A stretch of DNA of 64,000 nt from Vigna angularis (lineage: Eukaryota > Streptophyta > Magnoliopsida > Fabales > Fabaceae), in the NCBI RefSeq assembly GCF_016808095.1, contig NC_068974.1:36638090-36702089 (forward strand). The letters run 5' to 3'. Numbering within the stretch: the stretch's first letter is position 1; every line of letters starts with the position of its first letter. Of the stretch, positions 47,101 to 63,877 are shown one piece after another. Below the pieces are notes generated by a model that had not been told where the DNA came from, searched no databases, and was given only the letters and a program-made list of their open reading frames with translations. A program made the translations under genes and the position numbers.

Positions 47101-50100
47101 CTTCCCAAAGGTTTAACAAACGGACCCTAAATTTATAAATTATGTAGTTAATGGTTCACTATTTATCTACTGTGATAATATTCAACTCTACTTTTCTTAA
47201 TCATTATTAATATATATCTTCCATTGTATGATTGTCGTAATAATTTTATTGGTTTTCTTTGTTCTGTCCAGTCCAAGTGGTGTCCTGCTCCAGGTTGTGA
47301 ATGTGCTGTCACTTTTGATGCTGTTAGTGTTGGGAATTACGATGTCTCTTGCCTCTGTTCATATAGTTTTTGTTGGAATGTACGTTGTGTATAGATTTTT
47401 CAGATTTTCATAGTTTTGAGTTTTAGATTTTTTTTATTTATTTAGCCAACTGATGTGTAATTGGATCGACAGTGCACTGAGGAGGCTCATCGTCCAGTAG
47501 ACTGTGGGACTGTGGCAAAGTGGATTTTGAAGAACAGTGCAGAATCTGAAAACATGAATTGGTAGAGATTTCTGAGTTTTGATAACAATTTTTTTAGTAG
47601 TTTAAATAATGCGATGCTCTCTAGAACTATAGATATCTAATTTCAAAAAAATGGACACTTTTAATGTAGAGTATTTTGAGGGGTGAAAGTTGTCACAAAT
47701 TTTATGCTTGAATCAGGTTATATGATGGCTAAGGGGTGTGATTCCATCAATTGAAGGAGAGAAAGAAATAAAATACACAATAGTGTTTACTTAATATATG
47801 GGTTTTCCTTGCAAATTGTCCAGAACAATTCATAATGTGTGGACTATTAGGAATTGGGATCGTATATGGGTAATGTTTAACGAACCACAGAGACTCTCCT
47901 AATATCCACCTGTCACATGAGGTTAATAGTTAAATATGATTGTATACAGCTGTCAATTTGTGCTTGTGACACTAATGGTTAAATATGTCTTGTAAGTAGT
48001 TAAAAATGTGTTCAGGTTATTGAAATGCTTAACTTTACCTCACAAGTGCTTGAAAGTAAATGAGTTTGTATGTGATTATTAACATGTACTTGTGATACTA
48101 ATGGTTAAATAATCTTCTTCACAAGTGGTTAGTTGTGTAATGGTTATAGTGGTTAACTGTCTGGGTGGACAATTTCCAACGGGATGAGTATAGTTTTTCA
48201 TCTCCTTCATGATCCTCGAATTTTCTCTATGTGCTACATTTATGTAACTAGTTAAGAAACCGGTGCTTTTTTGGGTATTTGAGACCTCATAGATTAAGCT
48301 TTCTGTTGATATGATGAATTTCAGGATACTTGCTAATTCAAAGCCATGTCCCAAGTGCAAGCGACCAATTGAAAAAAATCAAGGGTGCATGCACATGACT
48401 TGCACACCGCCCTGTAAATATGAGTTTTGCTGGTATGCATTCTCTTCCCTTTTCCCCCTTTATAATTAACAAATTACATGCTTCATTCTTTTTCCCCTTC
48501 TAAGCATTTGACAAAAAACAAGGGTATTTTGGATAGTTGAGACTTGAGAGAACCTATGCTTTTTGTTGATAGAATAAATTTTAGGACACTTGACAATTTA
48601 AAGCATTTTTTTTAATATCATTTTTGTTGAAGGTTGGATCATGAAAACAGTGGTGGTGTTTATTTTCTTACTGGGGAAGAGATATAAATTTAAATAGTGA
48701 GGGGGGCCTTGTTTTCAAATGGTTTGAGCATATATGAATTTAAAATATTTTATCTACACAGGCTATGCCTTGGTGTATGGTCAGACCACGGTGAAAGAAC
48801 TGGGGGTTTTTATGCTTGCAATCGCTATGAAACAGCTAAACAAGAAGGAGTGGTAAGGGACATAATAGTACACTACTCCCAATTCAGGTTTCTGGCTATA
48901 ATTAGCTCACTGTTCCCTCCACATCTATTGGGATGATGGTATTTGCTTATGAGTTAAATTTTGTTCTGTGTAGTATGATGATACTGAAAGAAGAAGGGAA
49001 ATGGCAAAGAATTCACTGGAGAGATACACACATTATTATGAGCGGTGGGCCAGCAATCAATCTGTATGCACCACTTACTGTTCAGTAGTCGCGTTCTAGG
49101 GATTTGACTTCAGCAATTTCTGAATTTATTCTTCCATAATTTATATTTTGCTTGTATTTCTGCAATCTTGAGAGCTAAATTATTAGTCCAGTGTTATTTC
49201 AGTATGTTATGCTTTATTTGTCATAATCTTCGTATTATGTCAATGTTGGATTGTTGGGTATTTAGATTAAAAAAGAAACCTATCAATTTTACCTACCTAA
49301 CTACTTAAGCTTTTTGGAATATCAGTTTCTTAGTGTCTGTAGCCAAATCATCTAAAGTTCCATCCTCAGTGTTCTCTTTCAACTAAAAAGAAGTTAAATT
49401 TCAGCATTAGATAGGCGGGTTTATTCATTTTCTATGCTTCAAATCTAACTGAAGTTGTCTTGGGTGATTGGGTATGTTAGAGATGTAATACCAAAAAAAC
49501 ATCTTCTGTCCTTGACAGTGTTGTGCCTCTGATTTAATGAGGAGTGTTTTAAGAGGATTTTAGTTTGTATGAAGAAGACTGCTAGCTGGATAATTTTAAG
49601 TGGTTTATACTTTATATGCTACGGACATTGATTTGTTCTCCATTCTCTACTTTAAGCTGTATTCTGTAGCATTGTTACTTTATCTGGGTATATGCATCTT
49701 AAACCCAAGAATATTTCTTACGTGATTATAAGTATTAATATAACAGTGCAATATGGTTCTTCTTGTGTACAGTCAAGGCAAAAAGCTCTTGCAGATCTGC
49801 AGCAGATGCAAACTGTTCATGTAAGTTATATATATCTGTCATCTTCAGCCATATTGTTTGCAAAAAAAATTCTTAGCTTGCATGTAATTTTGGCACTTCA
49901 CGTAGCATGGAGCCTTCACATTAGGTGCGTTAGAATGTAATTTTTGGCAACTGAAAAAACATTGTTTGCACTTTTAATATATATGTTTTCATGAATATGC
50001 ACTCTCTAACACAGTACTGTAGTAGCTCACTTTTCCATGTCATAAGCCTAAATCTATCTATAATATTTTTCTGTTATTTGCTCACAAGTCCTCTCTCTAT

Positions 50101-51200
50101 TTTTGGCTTGCAGATTGAGAAGCTTAGTGACATACAGTGTCAGCCTGAGTCACAGCTTAAGTTTATTACGGAGGCCTGGCTACAAGTAATTTATTGTTTT
50201 TTTAATGTTTTGTTCAGTTTGATTTGTAGTATTATCTAAAGCTTTAACAGGGTTTTGATTGTAAAATTAGACCAGTTCATCTGCCCGTGGCAGATAGTTT
50301 CAAATGCTTTAGCTAGTCATTAAACATTTCAACAATTTTCTGAAACTGGTGATTTTGTGAGAACTTTTAGTGCTAGTAATCTTTTTACATTTTTCTTTGT
50401 TATTATTAGAACTGTAGGGAAATTCAATGTCAGCAGGCCCATTATTTCATAAAATTCATTTTGGGGGTGAAATAGATGGCTTCCTTCCTAGTAAGTGTTT
50501 CAATGTTTTCAGATAATTGAATGTAGAAGAGTACTGAAATGGACATACGCATACGGGTTCTACTTACCCGAGCATGAGCTTGCGAAAAAACAGTTCTTTG
50601 AGTACTTACAAGGTTCTATTTTTCAACTTGAATTTAGTTATAAATGTTTGTTCTGATTCCTCTGTAAAACATACTCAACTATAATTTGTTTTCAGGTGAA
50701 GCAGAATCTGGCCTGGAGAGACTTCATCAATGTGCAGAAAAGGAACTTCAGCCATTCCTATGTGCTGATGAGCCATCTAGAGAATTCAATGACTTTCGTA
50801 CTAAACTAGCTGGATTGACTAGGTATATATTAAATATGTTTTGTTAAGCATTTGCCTTGAATTCGGGTTTTTATTTATTCATGATCTGTTTGGCTAAAGA
50901 TTCATTTTCTGGTACAAATGTTTTGACAGTGTGACTAGAAACTACTTTGAGAATTTGGTAAGGGCGTTAGAGAATGGTTTATCTGACGTGGATAGTAATG
51001 GAGCTTCCTTCAGCAGAGCAACGAGCTCAAAAAATGCTGCTGGTAGCAGTAAAGGGAGATCCGGAAGAGTAAAGGGAACTTTTCGAACCAGCATGTCCAG
51101 CAGAATGAATGATGATAGTCATTGGTGTTGCGAGCATTGTACCTATGCAAATGTCAAATCTGCCACAACATGCCAGATGTGCTATCAACAGCGTAGATGA
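44197..51200 (+). CDS. ARI8: ARIADNE-type RBR E3 ubiquitin ligase (ARI7/ARI8-like), 15 exons, 589 aa
   Basis: Exons: 44197-44364, 45012-45136, 45306-45414, 46167-46257, 46500-46672, 47272-47379, 47473-47561, 48325-48432, 48762-48852, 48974-49063, 49773-49820, 50114-50185, 50513-50612, 50696-50822, 50930-51200. They total 1770 nt with GT-AG borders. The protein has an acidic N-terminus ([20 protein letters not shown]), RING1 at about 137-190 ([19 protein letters not shown]), IBR at about 205-275 ([21 protein letters not shown]) and RING2 at about 297-335. The catalytic Cys lies in NQGCMHMTC. An Ariadne helical domain (about 350-500) and a C-terminal RanBP2-type finger (WCCEHCTYA...CQMCYQQR) follow. 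It transfers ubiquitin from E2 via a Cys thioester. The length is normal for the family. The Arabidopsis paralogue assignment (ARI7 or ARI8) is by overall resemblance. Confidence 0.95.
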
Positions 51201-53601
51201 AAAATCCGTTCAACATTTCAAACATTTGTGTCCTGCCCAATACCTTTTCGCCAGAAGCTTTGATGGAGTTATTCCTCAATTTGTCTTAACATATGCGGTC
51301 TCTCCGTTTTATGAGGCTCTTTAACTATGTGAACAGGATGAAATGAGTTAGGCAGAAGAAAAATTACCCTCCTATTCAATACAGCCCCAATTTGATGTAT
51401 ATAATGTTCTATCTTATTTACTTAACGAGGTTTTCTACTACAGCCATTTGTAACTGAACATCGTAACACATGCTGGAGATGAACACAAATATGTTTGTTT
51501 GTGCCCACCCTTTCAGGTGGTCTCTTGGCAGCTTCCAAGATACCTAGGGTTAGTCATGTGTAATAAGCTGAGTTTGATAACATTCTAAGAAATGATCAGG
51601 GACTACAATAAATGTTATACAGTATCACTTTAAATTTATGGCACCTTTGCGAACTCTTGTGGCTGTCATGTTTGATGTATGATGTATATCCAAACTAAGT
51701 CCGACCCAAAGTCGATGTGGTGCTACTGATGTTTGTATTCCCTTTTATGTAGGACGAGTATAAAATGGTTAATAAAAACTGAATCGATTCGTTACTTCGA
51801 AGTTTAACGGTTAAATGTGTGGAGATTCTGTGATGTACTGTCAATTAAAAATTGGGTTAAACAACATAGCAGAAAACTAACAGGTGCAGTTAAAAACATC
51901 AAACTAACCATCTTGAAAACGGGGCTAAACATCATTGAGAAAGATGCTTATCAACCACCCTGTACATAATTACACTGATAAACCCTACATATAGAATTGC
52001 AATTATTTGCATCCTGGTCCAACCGATGGTCACCTTGGACAGTGGTCCCTGTTTGTTGGGGGAATGGGGCCATTGTGAACAGCAACACTAACAAAAAAAA
52101 CAGGGCCAAATGCTAACGTGAAGCACACTAATTTGATGTGGACTCCCTAACGTGCATTTTTATGACTTATATTCCATCTGTCTAGCAGCAGATTCTTACA
52201 GAGCACCGGGAAGAACCCTTCTGTATCAGAAATTAATATGGATACCACTGATAGCTTAACCAAGCATCTCCTATAGATATCCAATGCAACCACCTTCTTT
52301 TCACTCCGGTGCTAAAATCTCCAGGAATTCTTAGCTCACCCATGTGACCAAATACTCCATGAAATTACAAATAAATGTTCTCATTTTGTATATTTTTCTC
52401 ATATACTTAGAATTATATGATCAATTATTTTATTATTATTGTTGTTGTTCACCTTTGCTGATCTACCATTGTCCTTTAAGTAGCAATTCAAGACCCCTAA
52501 AGCTAGCTTCACACAGTGGAACCAACATTCCCTACTCACCTAAACTAATGTAATTATTTTCATATATGTTCTCTCTAAGAATAAAATGATATTTTAAGAA
52601 GACTGTCGAATCGAATCTTTTTTAGATCACTAGACCACCAGACCAGCCAACATAGCACAACGTTTCAATGATAGTAACCATCTCCAACAGGCTAGTTCGT
52701 AATTAAAAAATGAAGAATTTCAAAATTGATTTTGATGAAAACTTTAAAATGGGAACCTATTTGTGAAAGATACAAAATTTAAGGTTAGTTATTGTAGACT
52801 CTTCTTTGCTATTATTGTCATACGAAAGTTGAAAACAGAAAAAATGAAGGTTTATTTAGGAAATACTTCAGTTGAATCTAATCCACATTTTTTCAGTTCA
52901 ATCATGTTCTTCGTTTGGTGTATTGGAAAGTTTAAAAATACATTTGGCGATTCCGAATGTCAGTTGTCTACGCCACTAAAATGTGTTTGGATTCCCTGCT
53001 ACATTAGAATAGTAAAATAATCTATTAACTACACTGTGTTACATAACATGCAGCTCACCACACTTAACTGGGCTTCTCTATACAAAGCATTACAAACATC
53101 AATTCATCACAAGCAAGCTGAATTCGATGTGGTGAAATACATCTCATATAATTGGTGTGGTCAAATAAACCATTTTTGCTGCACAAATATTTACTGTACA
53201 TCTAATATCATATCTAAAACTTTCTTTGTTTTTACGCGTAATTGGAAAATCTTGATGTATAATGGAGGAAAAAACTCGACACCGCCTCTAACCAAAATGT
53301 CACTATTTCTGCATTTCATTTCTTATAATGTCCCATTTCCAAGACAAATTCCAATATCAGTTGATGATTTTCTGATTTCCACAACAATTAACCAATGAAA
53401 AAAAATGAAGTTAACAGAGATTACAACATGACAAGAGCTCATTTCTCTCTCCATGCTGGCTTCCATTGAGCAACCAAACTGTACACAGCTCAAAATATCA
53501 CAGAAGGTCGCTTAATATATGATGTGATGTGAGTTTAGACCTGTTTCAGGATGCATTTAACTGAGAACTTTGGCCTACCCCTCATGAAATATAGTTGGTT
53601 T
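51201..53601. other. 3' UTRs and spacer between the convergent ARIADNE and CDPK genes
   Basis: No supported gene. The first few hundred bases should be the ARIADNE 3' UTR and the last the CDPK 3' UTR. The chance frames at 52763 and 53036 lack recognisable features. Confidence 0.6.
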
Positions 53602-56715
<3,114 letters not shown>

Positions 56716-57403
56716 GGATGATAGGTTTCAATAACTTGAACAACGTTGGTTTGAAACAAACGAGAAGAAGAAAAAAACGTTGTTGCGGAAAATGTTCGGT
56801 TTTGGATTATACAATAGGAATGATAAGAAAAAGAATAGCAATATCGTATGCGTTTGTAGTAATGTATGATAATCCAAAGGGGTTGTGATGATTTTGAGTT
56901 ACGTTGTGTTACCCAATCTCCATGGGAAGACAAGAGAAACGTAGGAGATTGGGAATTGTAAATTGCAAATGGTGAGAAATGGAGAATAGGAATGAGAAGA
57001 TATTGCTATATTTGGATTTCAGGCATTGATTTATGAGTTGGAAAATTGAGAACCGCCATTTTCTTAGGGCTGTTATTTCTTTTTCACGTTTTTGGTCAAG
57101 AAAAGGAAATGCATGCAAAACGACTACGTACAACGGAATATTCTCTTCCAGCTTCTTCTGCACATCATTTTCATCATCACTTCTCCTTGTTATTTTTGCT
57201 AGGGTTTATTTGGATGTTCCTTTACCAAAAATAAATAACATAATAAAACGATAATCAATAATTACTTTATATAAATAAATGAAATGGAAAGTGGATTCAA
57301 TAATTAGATTCTTAGAGAATTCATTTATTGCCAACTCTTCTGCTACACACGTAATAAGTTTTTATTTAAAAATCGACATCAAAATAATTTAAATATATTT
57401 TTT

Positions 57404-57459
<56 letters not shown>

Positions 57460-59530
57460 CTCACTATTTATTTTTACACAGTAAAATTTTTAATCTACTT
57501 TAAATTCCTAACAATCTTTCTCAGAGTGTTTCTAATTATTTTAGTGGTAACCATTCATCTACTTAAAACTATACTTATAAAAGTTTGTTAGCAGAATTAC
57601 TCAACAACTTTGGTACCACTAGATTTTTTTAGGATAGATATTAGGAGATTTGTTATCAACTAACAAGTTCATATAAAAGATTAGTACACATCTCTCGATC
57701 TAATGAATCATTTTACTTATATACATTATTTTTTGTCATTTTATTGATATATAATATTCATTTTTAATCAGAATGAAACATTCTAACTCACGTTATAATT
57801 GAAGATTTTTTGACACACTTAAATATTTTATATTTTACTTATTTTTTTTTTGAAATAATACAAAATTTTATATTTTTTATTATTATTTTATTTTTGTAAT
57901 CTGTGTCAAATGAATATAAAAGTGTGTTATGATATCATTACTTTTTTTAATAATCTTTTTCTCGAGAGTATCTTAGTGGCAACCAACACTTAGGGTATGT
58001 AAAAACTTGTTTTTTTCAAAAAAAAAAATCAAAGTATTTATGAATTGGTTAAGTTTAATATCATTTTTATAGTGGAACTAAATTTTTTCATAAAATGATT
58101 TGATAAAACTGTTTCTTTCATTCCTTCTAGTATTGTTTATCGTCTGGTCCTCTGTTTATGATGCATGAAGTCGTTTGCTGGTTTTGCATGTTTCATCTGC
58201 TTGTTTTGTCTACTATAGTTGTGAAATTCATCTATGAAGGATCTACTGAAAATTTTGTAACTCATCCCATATAGTTCTTAATTTTGGTTTTTTTTTTTTA
58301 TGTCATATGCATGCTTTATAAGGAATAATTAAGGAGTAGAGAAATATTATCATTCTTTCAATGAAAAAAAATTATTATAAAAACTAAATGATCTAATAGG
58401 AAGTAATAAATTAATATAATATTACTAAAGCTTCCATCATTTTAAATAAATTTGAGTTTATTCTAAATAAAAAGTAGTGGTTAAGAAGAAATTTCCTTAT
58501 AATTAATATCATTCATTTGATAAAAAGTAATTAGTAGTGATCGATGAATGCTTCACATCAATATAACCAATATGTAAAATATTTAGTGTGAAATTTCAAA
58601 AAATCGTAAAACATATTTCCTTTCGATGTCAAAATCTTTAACTTCCATGAAAAAATATGTTTGTGCCTCGTCTATCCATAAATTACCTATTTTATGGTTC
58701 TATTCATGTCTACGTAACTTGTATTAAAATTTCAAATATAGGATAAAACAATATTTAATCATCTTTCCAAATGAAACTATAAATGATTCAAAATGACATA
58801 ATAATTTTTAAAATTAAGAAGGGAAAAAGTATACAAGTGAAAACAAAAAGTTCATTGGTTGTAAAATGAAGATTGTTATTTTCCTTTTGAGGCTTTTGGA
58901 CAAAAACATGTAAATCAATTAGAAAATAATATTATGTCCATGTTGTTTGGTTCTATGCACATGATTCAGCAGTGCCTCTGTTATCACAGTGCGGTGTCTT
59001 TTGGTCGTTATTGGATACCAAAATTAGTTTTATTTTGGATTTTGATTAACAATAAATAAATAAATAAAATAAAGCACTAAAAAAGAGGAAAATTAATACC
59101 ACAAGTTTTTTTATTTGAATTAAGTGCAGAAAAAAATTAGAAAGTACAAAATTAGAGAAAAAAAAGTTAAAAAGAACAGAAAAGCAGAGGATAACAATAC
59201 AAAATATTGATGAAGAAGAAAATAAATGTTTTGTAAAAAAAAGGTGTGAGAAATCCCTGCCCCTTCTGGACTTGAAGTGAAGAATTAAAATAAAATTAAT
59301 GAAATGGAAAATGGTCTGATCATAATCTTCAAGAATTAATTAATGGCCAACAATGAGTGGACCATTAAATTCACCAATGGAGTTTAACTGTGAGACATCA
59401 GCATGGCTAGTGAGAGCACAAAAGTCCAAAATTTTCTCTGTTTTGTTTTTGGTTGAATTTCTAACGCTACAATGCAAGTAAAAGACAGTGTTCTACCTTT
59501 TCATCTTTGCTATTTAAGTACTCTGATCTA
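56716..59530. other. Divergent spacer between the CDPK and the acidic-protein gene
   Basis: Holds both upstream regions. The body is AT-rich with a TA microsatellite and no supported genes or transposon ends. Confidence 0.5.
57406..57458. repeat. (TA)n microsatellite, ~53 bp
   Basis: Pure TA array about 0.7 kb upstream of the CDPK start codon. Confidence 0.93.
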
Positions 59531-60467
59531 TTCTCTCTGGGAATTTTCTTTCACCCAAATTTTTTATTTTTTTCATTTCTCTTTCTTTGATCAAACTCAT
59601 AACATGTGGTGTGGTTTCCAGAGTAGAAGCAAGGTAATGGGTTTTATAAAAGCAGGTTTTTTTTTCTTCCATATGATGTTTTCTTCCATATGGGTTATAG
59701 TTTTCTGTCATCTAATTAAAATCCAAAGGCCAAAATCATTGCCTCACTAAAAAGTTGCTGCTGAGTGGCTTATATGATTTTCTTTCTATCTGATAATGTC
59801 TTTTGGTAGCTTTGATCCCTTTTTTGTGTGTTCCTTACATGAATGCGTTTATCAGCCAAAATGTTCGGTTCCAACACAGCCATATAAGCTTAGATCTTAG
59901 TTAACACAGCAGATCAGGCACAATTAGTTTGTGAATTATTTTCCAAATATCACACTCTTCAATTCAATGTAATTACACTATTGGGAAGTTTCTCTTCCTT
60001 TAACTTCGTGAGTTTGTTTAACTATTAGATTTAGTTACTTATTTGATGATCTTTCATAAAATCTTTATATTTCAGTCTCTACCTATGTTGAGTACTGTTA
60101 GTTTCGAAAGACAAAATTAAAGATCAAAACTTATTAAAACTGTATGTGAACAGAGACAAGCTCAAAAGTGTACGTTAAAATCTCTAGTTTCTAAATTCAG
60201 AGATTAAAGTATAATAATTGCGTGGGAATACAAGAAAAATTAAACCTAATTATTATTGTTATGATGTATTCTTTTGGTTTATTTGGCAAGTTTTATATGT
60301 GTAATTCAATGGACTCAAGGAAAAAAACTTTTCATCTCAGTTCATAATGTTTGTAACGAGTGTTATCTTTTAACCTTGAACATTTTCTTGACTTTTCTCT
60401 TTCCTTTGTGATTTTTAAACAAAAATGTATCCTCAAAGGGCAATCTCTGATTAGTCCAATTTAGCAG
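59510..60467 (+). promoter_or_regulatory. Possible TATA, 5'-UTR exon and leader intron of the acidic-protein gene
   Basis: CTATTTAAGT near 59510 could serve as TATA. A pyrimidine-rich stretch follows, then a good donor (CAAG|GTAATGG at 59633/59634). A matching acceptor (TTTAGCAG, ending 60467) lies 34 bp before the ATG at 60502. This suggests an ~0.83-kb intron in the 5' leader. Inferred from signals only. Confidence 0.4.
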
Positions 60468-60501
60468 TGAGTAACTGTTGTTTACAAGAAGAGCTACTAC
60501 A

Positions 60502-61278
60502 ATGAGTTTGACTGGAACTGTGAATGATGCAACTGCTACAGATTCTCCTTGTGGCTTCCATGAGACTTATTGTGGAACTTCATATAACAACAGGTCCACT
60601 CATATTTGCATCAACTGTGACTTCAGCTATGATGATTCTTTTCTCTCTCTTGAAAGTGAAGAGTCCGAGTGGATCTCAGATTCAAAGTCTAATAATGGAT
60701 TCTCATCTGAGAACCCTTCAACTCCACTAAGCTCCAATGGAATAATACAGTGTGTCAGATCAGAAGATAACATTTCAGTGGAGCATCTCTTAGAAATTGA
60801 AGACATGCAAGAGTTTAGTGCTGATGGACCACTTTTTTGGCCATATGAAGGGAAATTCAGCTGGAGTTTTGAGGAATCTGGGAGCCCGTTTTGTATCTCA
60901 CCAAGGGAAGGGCTTGTGTTTGGTGGTAGATCAATGACACCAAGGATAAAAGAAAGCAGAAACAAAGTCCATGAAAGTGTATGCAGGTTGACATGTGCAC
61001 AAAAGATGAATGATGAGAAAGTTGCATTGAAAGGCACAAAAGATGACAACAAAGTGTTATGTCTTGACAGGAATCTTGCTAATGAGGATCATGAGTCAAA
61101 TTATGACCTTCTATTGGTTAGAGAAGATTTTTGTTTGGATGAAGAAGAGCCTGAGATTTCAATTGAGACACTGGTGGGGCTGAAGGAGTTTGATGGACGT
61201 GAAGGGCTTGATTCAGAGTTTAATGGTGATGTGTTCATGCTAGAGGAATCTCTTAATAACTCATGCACGGGATTGTAA
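60502..61278 (+). CDS. Acidic plant protein of unknown function, 258 aa
   Basis: A single open frame from ATG at 60502 to TAA. The protein is Ser/Glu/Asp-rich with a Cys/His-containing N-terminal segment (CGFHETYCGTS, HICINCDFSYDD). A central aromatic patch reads GPLFWPYEGKFSWSFEESG, followed by FCISPREGLVFGGRSMTPR, and the C-terminal third is strongly acidic. No membrane segment or known catalytic motif is visible. I do not recognise the family. Coding status rests on length, codon-like composition and the likely leader intron. It lies head-to-head with the CDPK gene and tail-to-tail with APH1. Confidence 0.7.
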   Translation: MSLTGTVNDATATDSPCGFHETYCGTSYNNRSTHICINCDFSYDDSFLSLESEESEWISDSKSNNGFSSENPSTPLSSNGIIQCVRSEDNISVEHLLEIEDMQEFSADGPLFWPYEGKFSWSFEESGSPFCISPREGLVFGGRSMTPRIKESRNKVHESVCRLTCAQKMNDEKVALKGTKDDNKVLCLDRNLANEDHESNYDLLLVREDFCLDEEEPEISIETLVGLKEFDGREGLDSEFNGDVFMLEESLNNSCTGL

Positions 61279-62541
61279 TTTCTCCATACAGGGTCATGAG
61301 CAAGCTTGATCTTAAATATCAGAATGATAGAGTTACCATGACTTTTTCATAAGACCCTACCTACCATTTTGAATGGTGAAGCCTCCTACGGTAGACTTTC
61401 TCAAAGTACAATTGAAGAAGCATATACCTTATCCTTTTTTGTACAATACACATACCTTAGTGCACTTCACTTAATACAATATTTAAAAATGTATCAGTTC
61501 ATTTAATACAATATTTAAAACTGATTACAAAATTATAATTTTTAGCTTAGTTGTTAAACTAATAAATCATTTAAAATAAATGAAAATAGGAAAAGTAACA
61601 ATTATTTGATATTACATATACATCCACGTTTCAAATTATCAAGTACATACTGTCTTTTTATTCCTAATTGTTAACTTTTTAATAAAAGTATATGATAATT
61701 TAATTCATTGGAAGGTGGACGAAGCCACATGAATTTTCCAAAATTACTCTAGCAAATTGTTATTCAACAAAACCAAAGTTCAGTTTTACAAGTGCTTCCA
61801 AGCTAAGAGCTGGTGAGGTATTGCTATTTTTAGGTGCATTTTGGATGTAACATTTCCAGCTTAAAAATATATTTCATACCTGGCTGTAGCAGATTTGAAT
61901 TTGAAACACATAACAAACTATCGGATTCATAAAGTAACTAAGAATGAATTCAACGAGATAACACATACATACACTCAATGTTATATACCCAATTAACATT
62001 TAACAATGTAATACGTCTAAAATTAATTTCTATAAAATTTTATTTTTCGACTTATATACGTGTTAATTTTAGTTTATGGAGAGACTAATTTTAACTATTT
62101 CTTTAAAATAAAATAAAAAAGGTCATGAAGAAGCTAATTTTTATTTTTATTTTATTTTATTTTATTTTTATTAGAACTCGTGGAGATACTAGTTTGAGTT
62201 TTTTCTTTTATTTTTCTCTTTTAAAAGGAACTTACGGAAAAATTATTTCACACATGTTCTTAATCTGGTAGACTTTCATTTTATAGATACTAAACGACCA
62301 ATACTTCAACAAACTGGCTTCTGCAACCAAAACTTGAATGAACCTAATTACAATGACGATAAGTAAAACTGTCAAATATGAAAGAAAGGTGACTTTGAGC
62401 CCCGCATATTGTAAGAAGATGGGAGCATCAAGTCAAGGAAACACCTTTTGTGCAATATAACTTCTGCTATCTTACGTATTTAAACAGGTATAGTGAGCAA
62501 TAAGCAACTATAGGGAGACTTTTTACAAAAACCATCAATTA
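61279..62541. other. Spacer between convergent genes, no gene seen
   Basis: AT-rich, presumably containing the 3' UTRs of the acidic-protein gene and of APH1. Short (TTTTA)n-like runs occur near 62140-62170. Confidence 0.6.
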
Positions 62542-63877
62542 CTATGAGTGACCTGGCCTGATTGGGTTTTCTGTCAATCTTCTCCAAACCATCCTCCCAC
62601 AATGAACCAAGGTCAAGATAGCAGTGAAATAAAGAAGAGGAATGCCAACAGCGCAACCACCAGGCGCCAAATTCACCAGTGTCTGAATAAGGAAACAGCA
62701 AGTCAAAGAAAACAGTGTAGTTTAAGCATTAATTGAAGGCAAAAGTCATAAAAAAACAGTTACATTCCAAAATATCAATTCATAAATATAATTCACAGTA
62801 TAAACAGGAGACCTTTTACTGTTACAGTTCACATGTTTTCTGAAACCTACTAAAATTCAAGCAGACAGGCACCACTAATGAAAGATGGCTGGTTACTAGT
62901 TACAGTTGTAAATTTTAGGGTAAAATATAATGCAAAGAGTGAGATTTTACCACCATTCCTGCAACAATGTGAACAATGGGAACAAAATATGTATCCACTT
63001 TGTTCCCCTCTGTGTATCCATTAAATGCGATGACCATTGAGAATGTGTGGATTGTGACAAATGCAAGAGCAATAGTTGCTGCAATGTATATAGAAAACGG
63101 TGAGCTAATTGGAGAAGTTAAATATTAAAAATATCATATCTCAATTTGGAAGAGAAAAAAAGATCAGAGCTATTGCTGTTAATATATAAAATCTGAGGAT
63201 TAATGGGAGGAAAACGCTATCAAAGATTCTCAGGAAGCAACTCTAATCCAAACTCTATAAACTCACATAAATTATATGAATATGCAATAAATCCTTAGAT
63301 TGCAAAGTTTTCAAAAGTTCGAAGCTGCAAAATACCACACTATTCATATACATGCTCACAACAACTAGCGGTGGGAAACTCACCATAAAGAAGGAAAAAT
63401 GGAACTTTTGAACACCTGTCAACAAAATATGTTGCTGGACCAAATGCAGGAGTTAATAGGCTGATGCAGAAGAACACAGCATGGGCAACACCATGGCCCA
63501 ACCCACCAGCTGTGAAACAAAACCAAAATACATTTTACTAAAAAATCACAGTTTATCATTCATAATCTAGATCATATACCAAAAGGAAAATATCTTTTTT
63601 CAGTAGCATCTTAACAAGTTATTCATTTGATCAAACAACTAAATTAAATCAAGGATCCAGTTAATCAACAAAACAAAGGGATTATCATCAAGGTTAATCC
63701 AGCAGCTGACAAAAGAAAATAGCTAATAAACTAATCAAAGTTGATCAAACAAATGCAATCTTCATAGCCATTAAAGTCCCCGTATTCTTACCCAGAGCAA
63801 TCAACATCTTATCTGTCAGGAGAAGATGGGGTTTTGATACTCTGTCAGCAAAGGCATCTAACATGTCTTCTAACCTC
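62542..63877 (-). CDS. APH1: Gamma-secretase subunit APH1-like, C-terminal four exons (partial)
   Basis: Exons on the minus strand: 63877-63792, 63509-63384, 63078-62951, 62682-62542, with GT-AG borders and a continuous frame to TAG. The N-terminal exon(s) lie beyond the right edge. APH1 is a seven-span membrane scaffold of the gamma-secretase protease, together with presenilin, nicastrin and PEN-2. Visible are [20 protein letters not shown], the GxxxG-type helix [47 protein letters not shown], and the last helix [20 protein letters not shown]. The two conserved membrane histidines (in GVAHAV and TIHTF) are retained. The order matches Arabidopsis APH1 as recalled. Confidence 0.9.
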
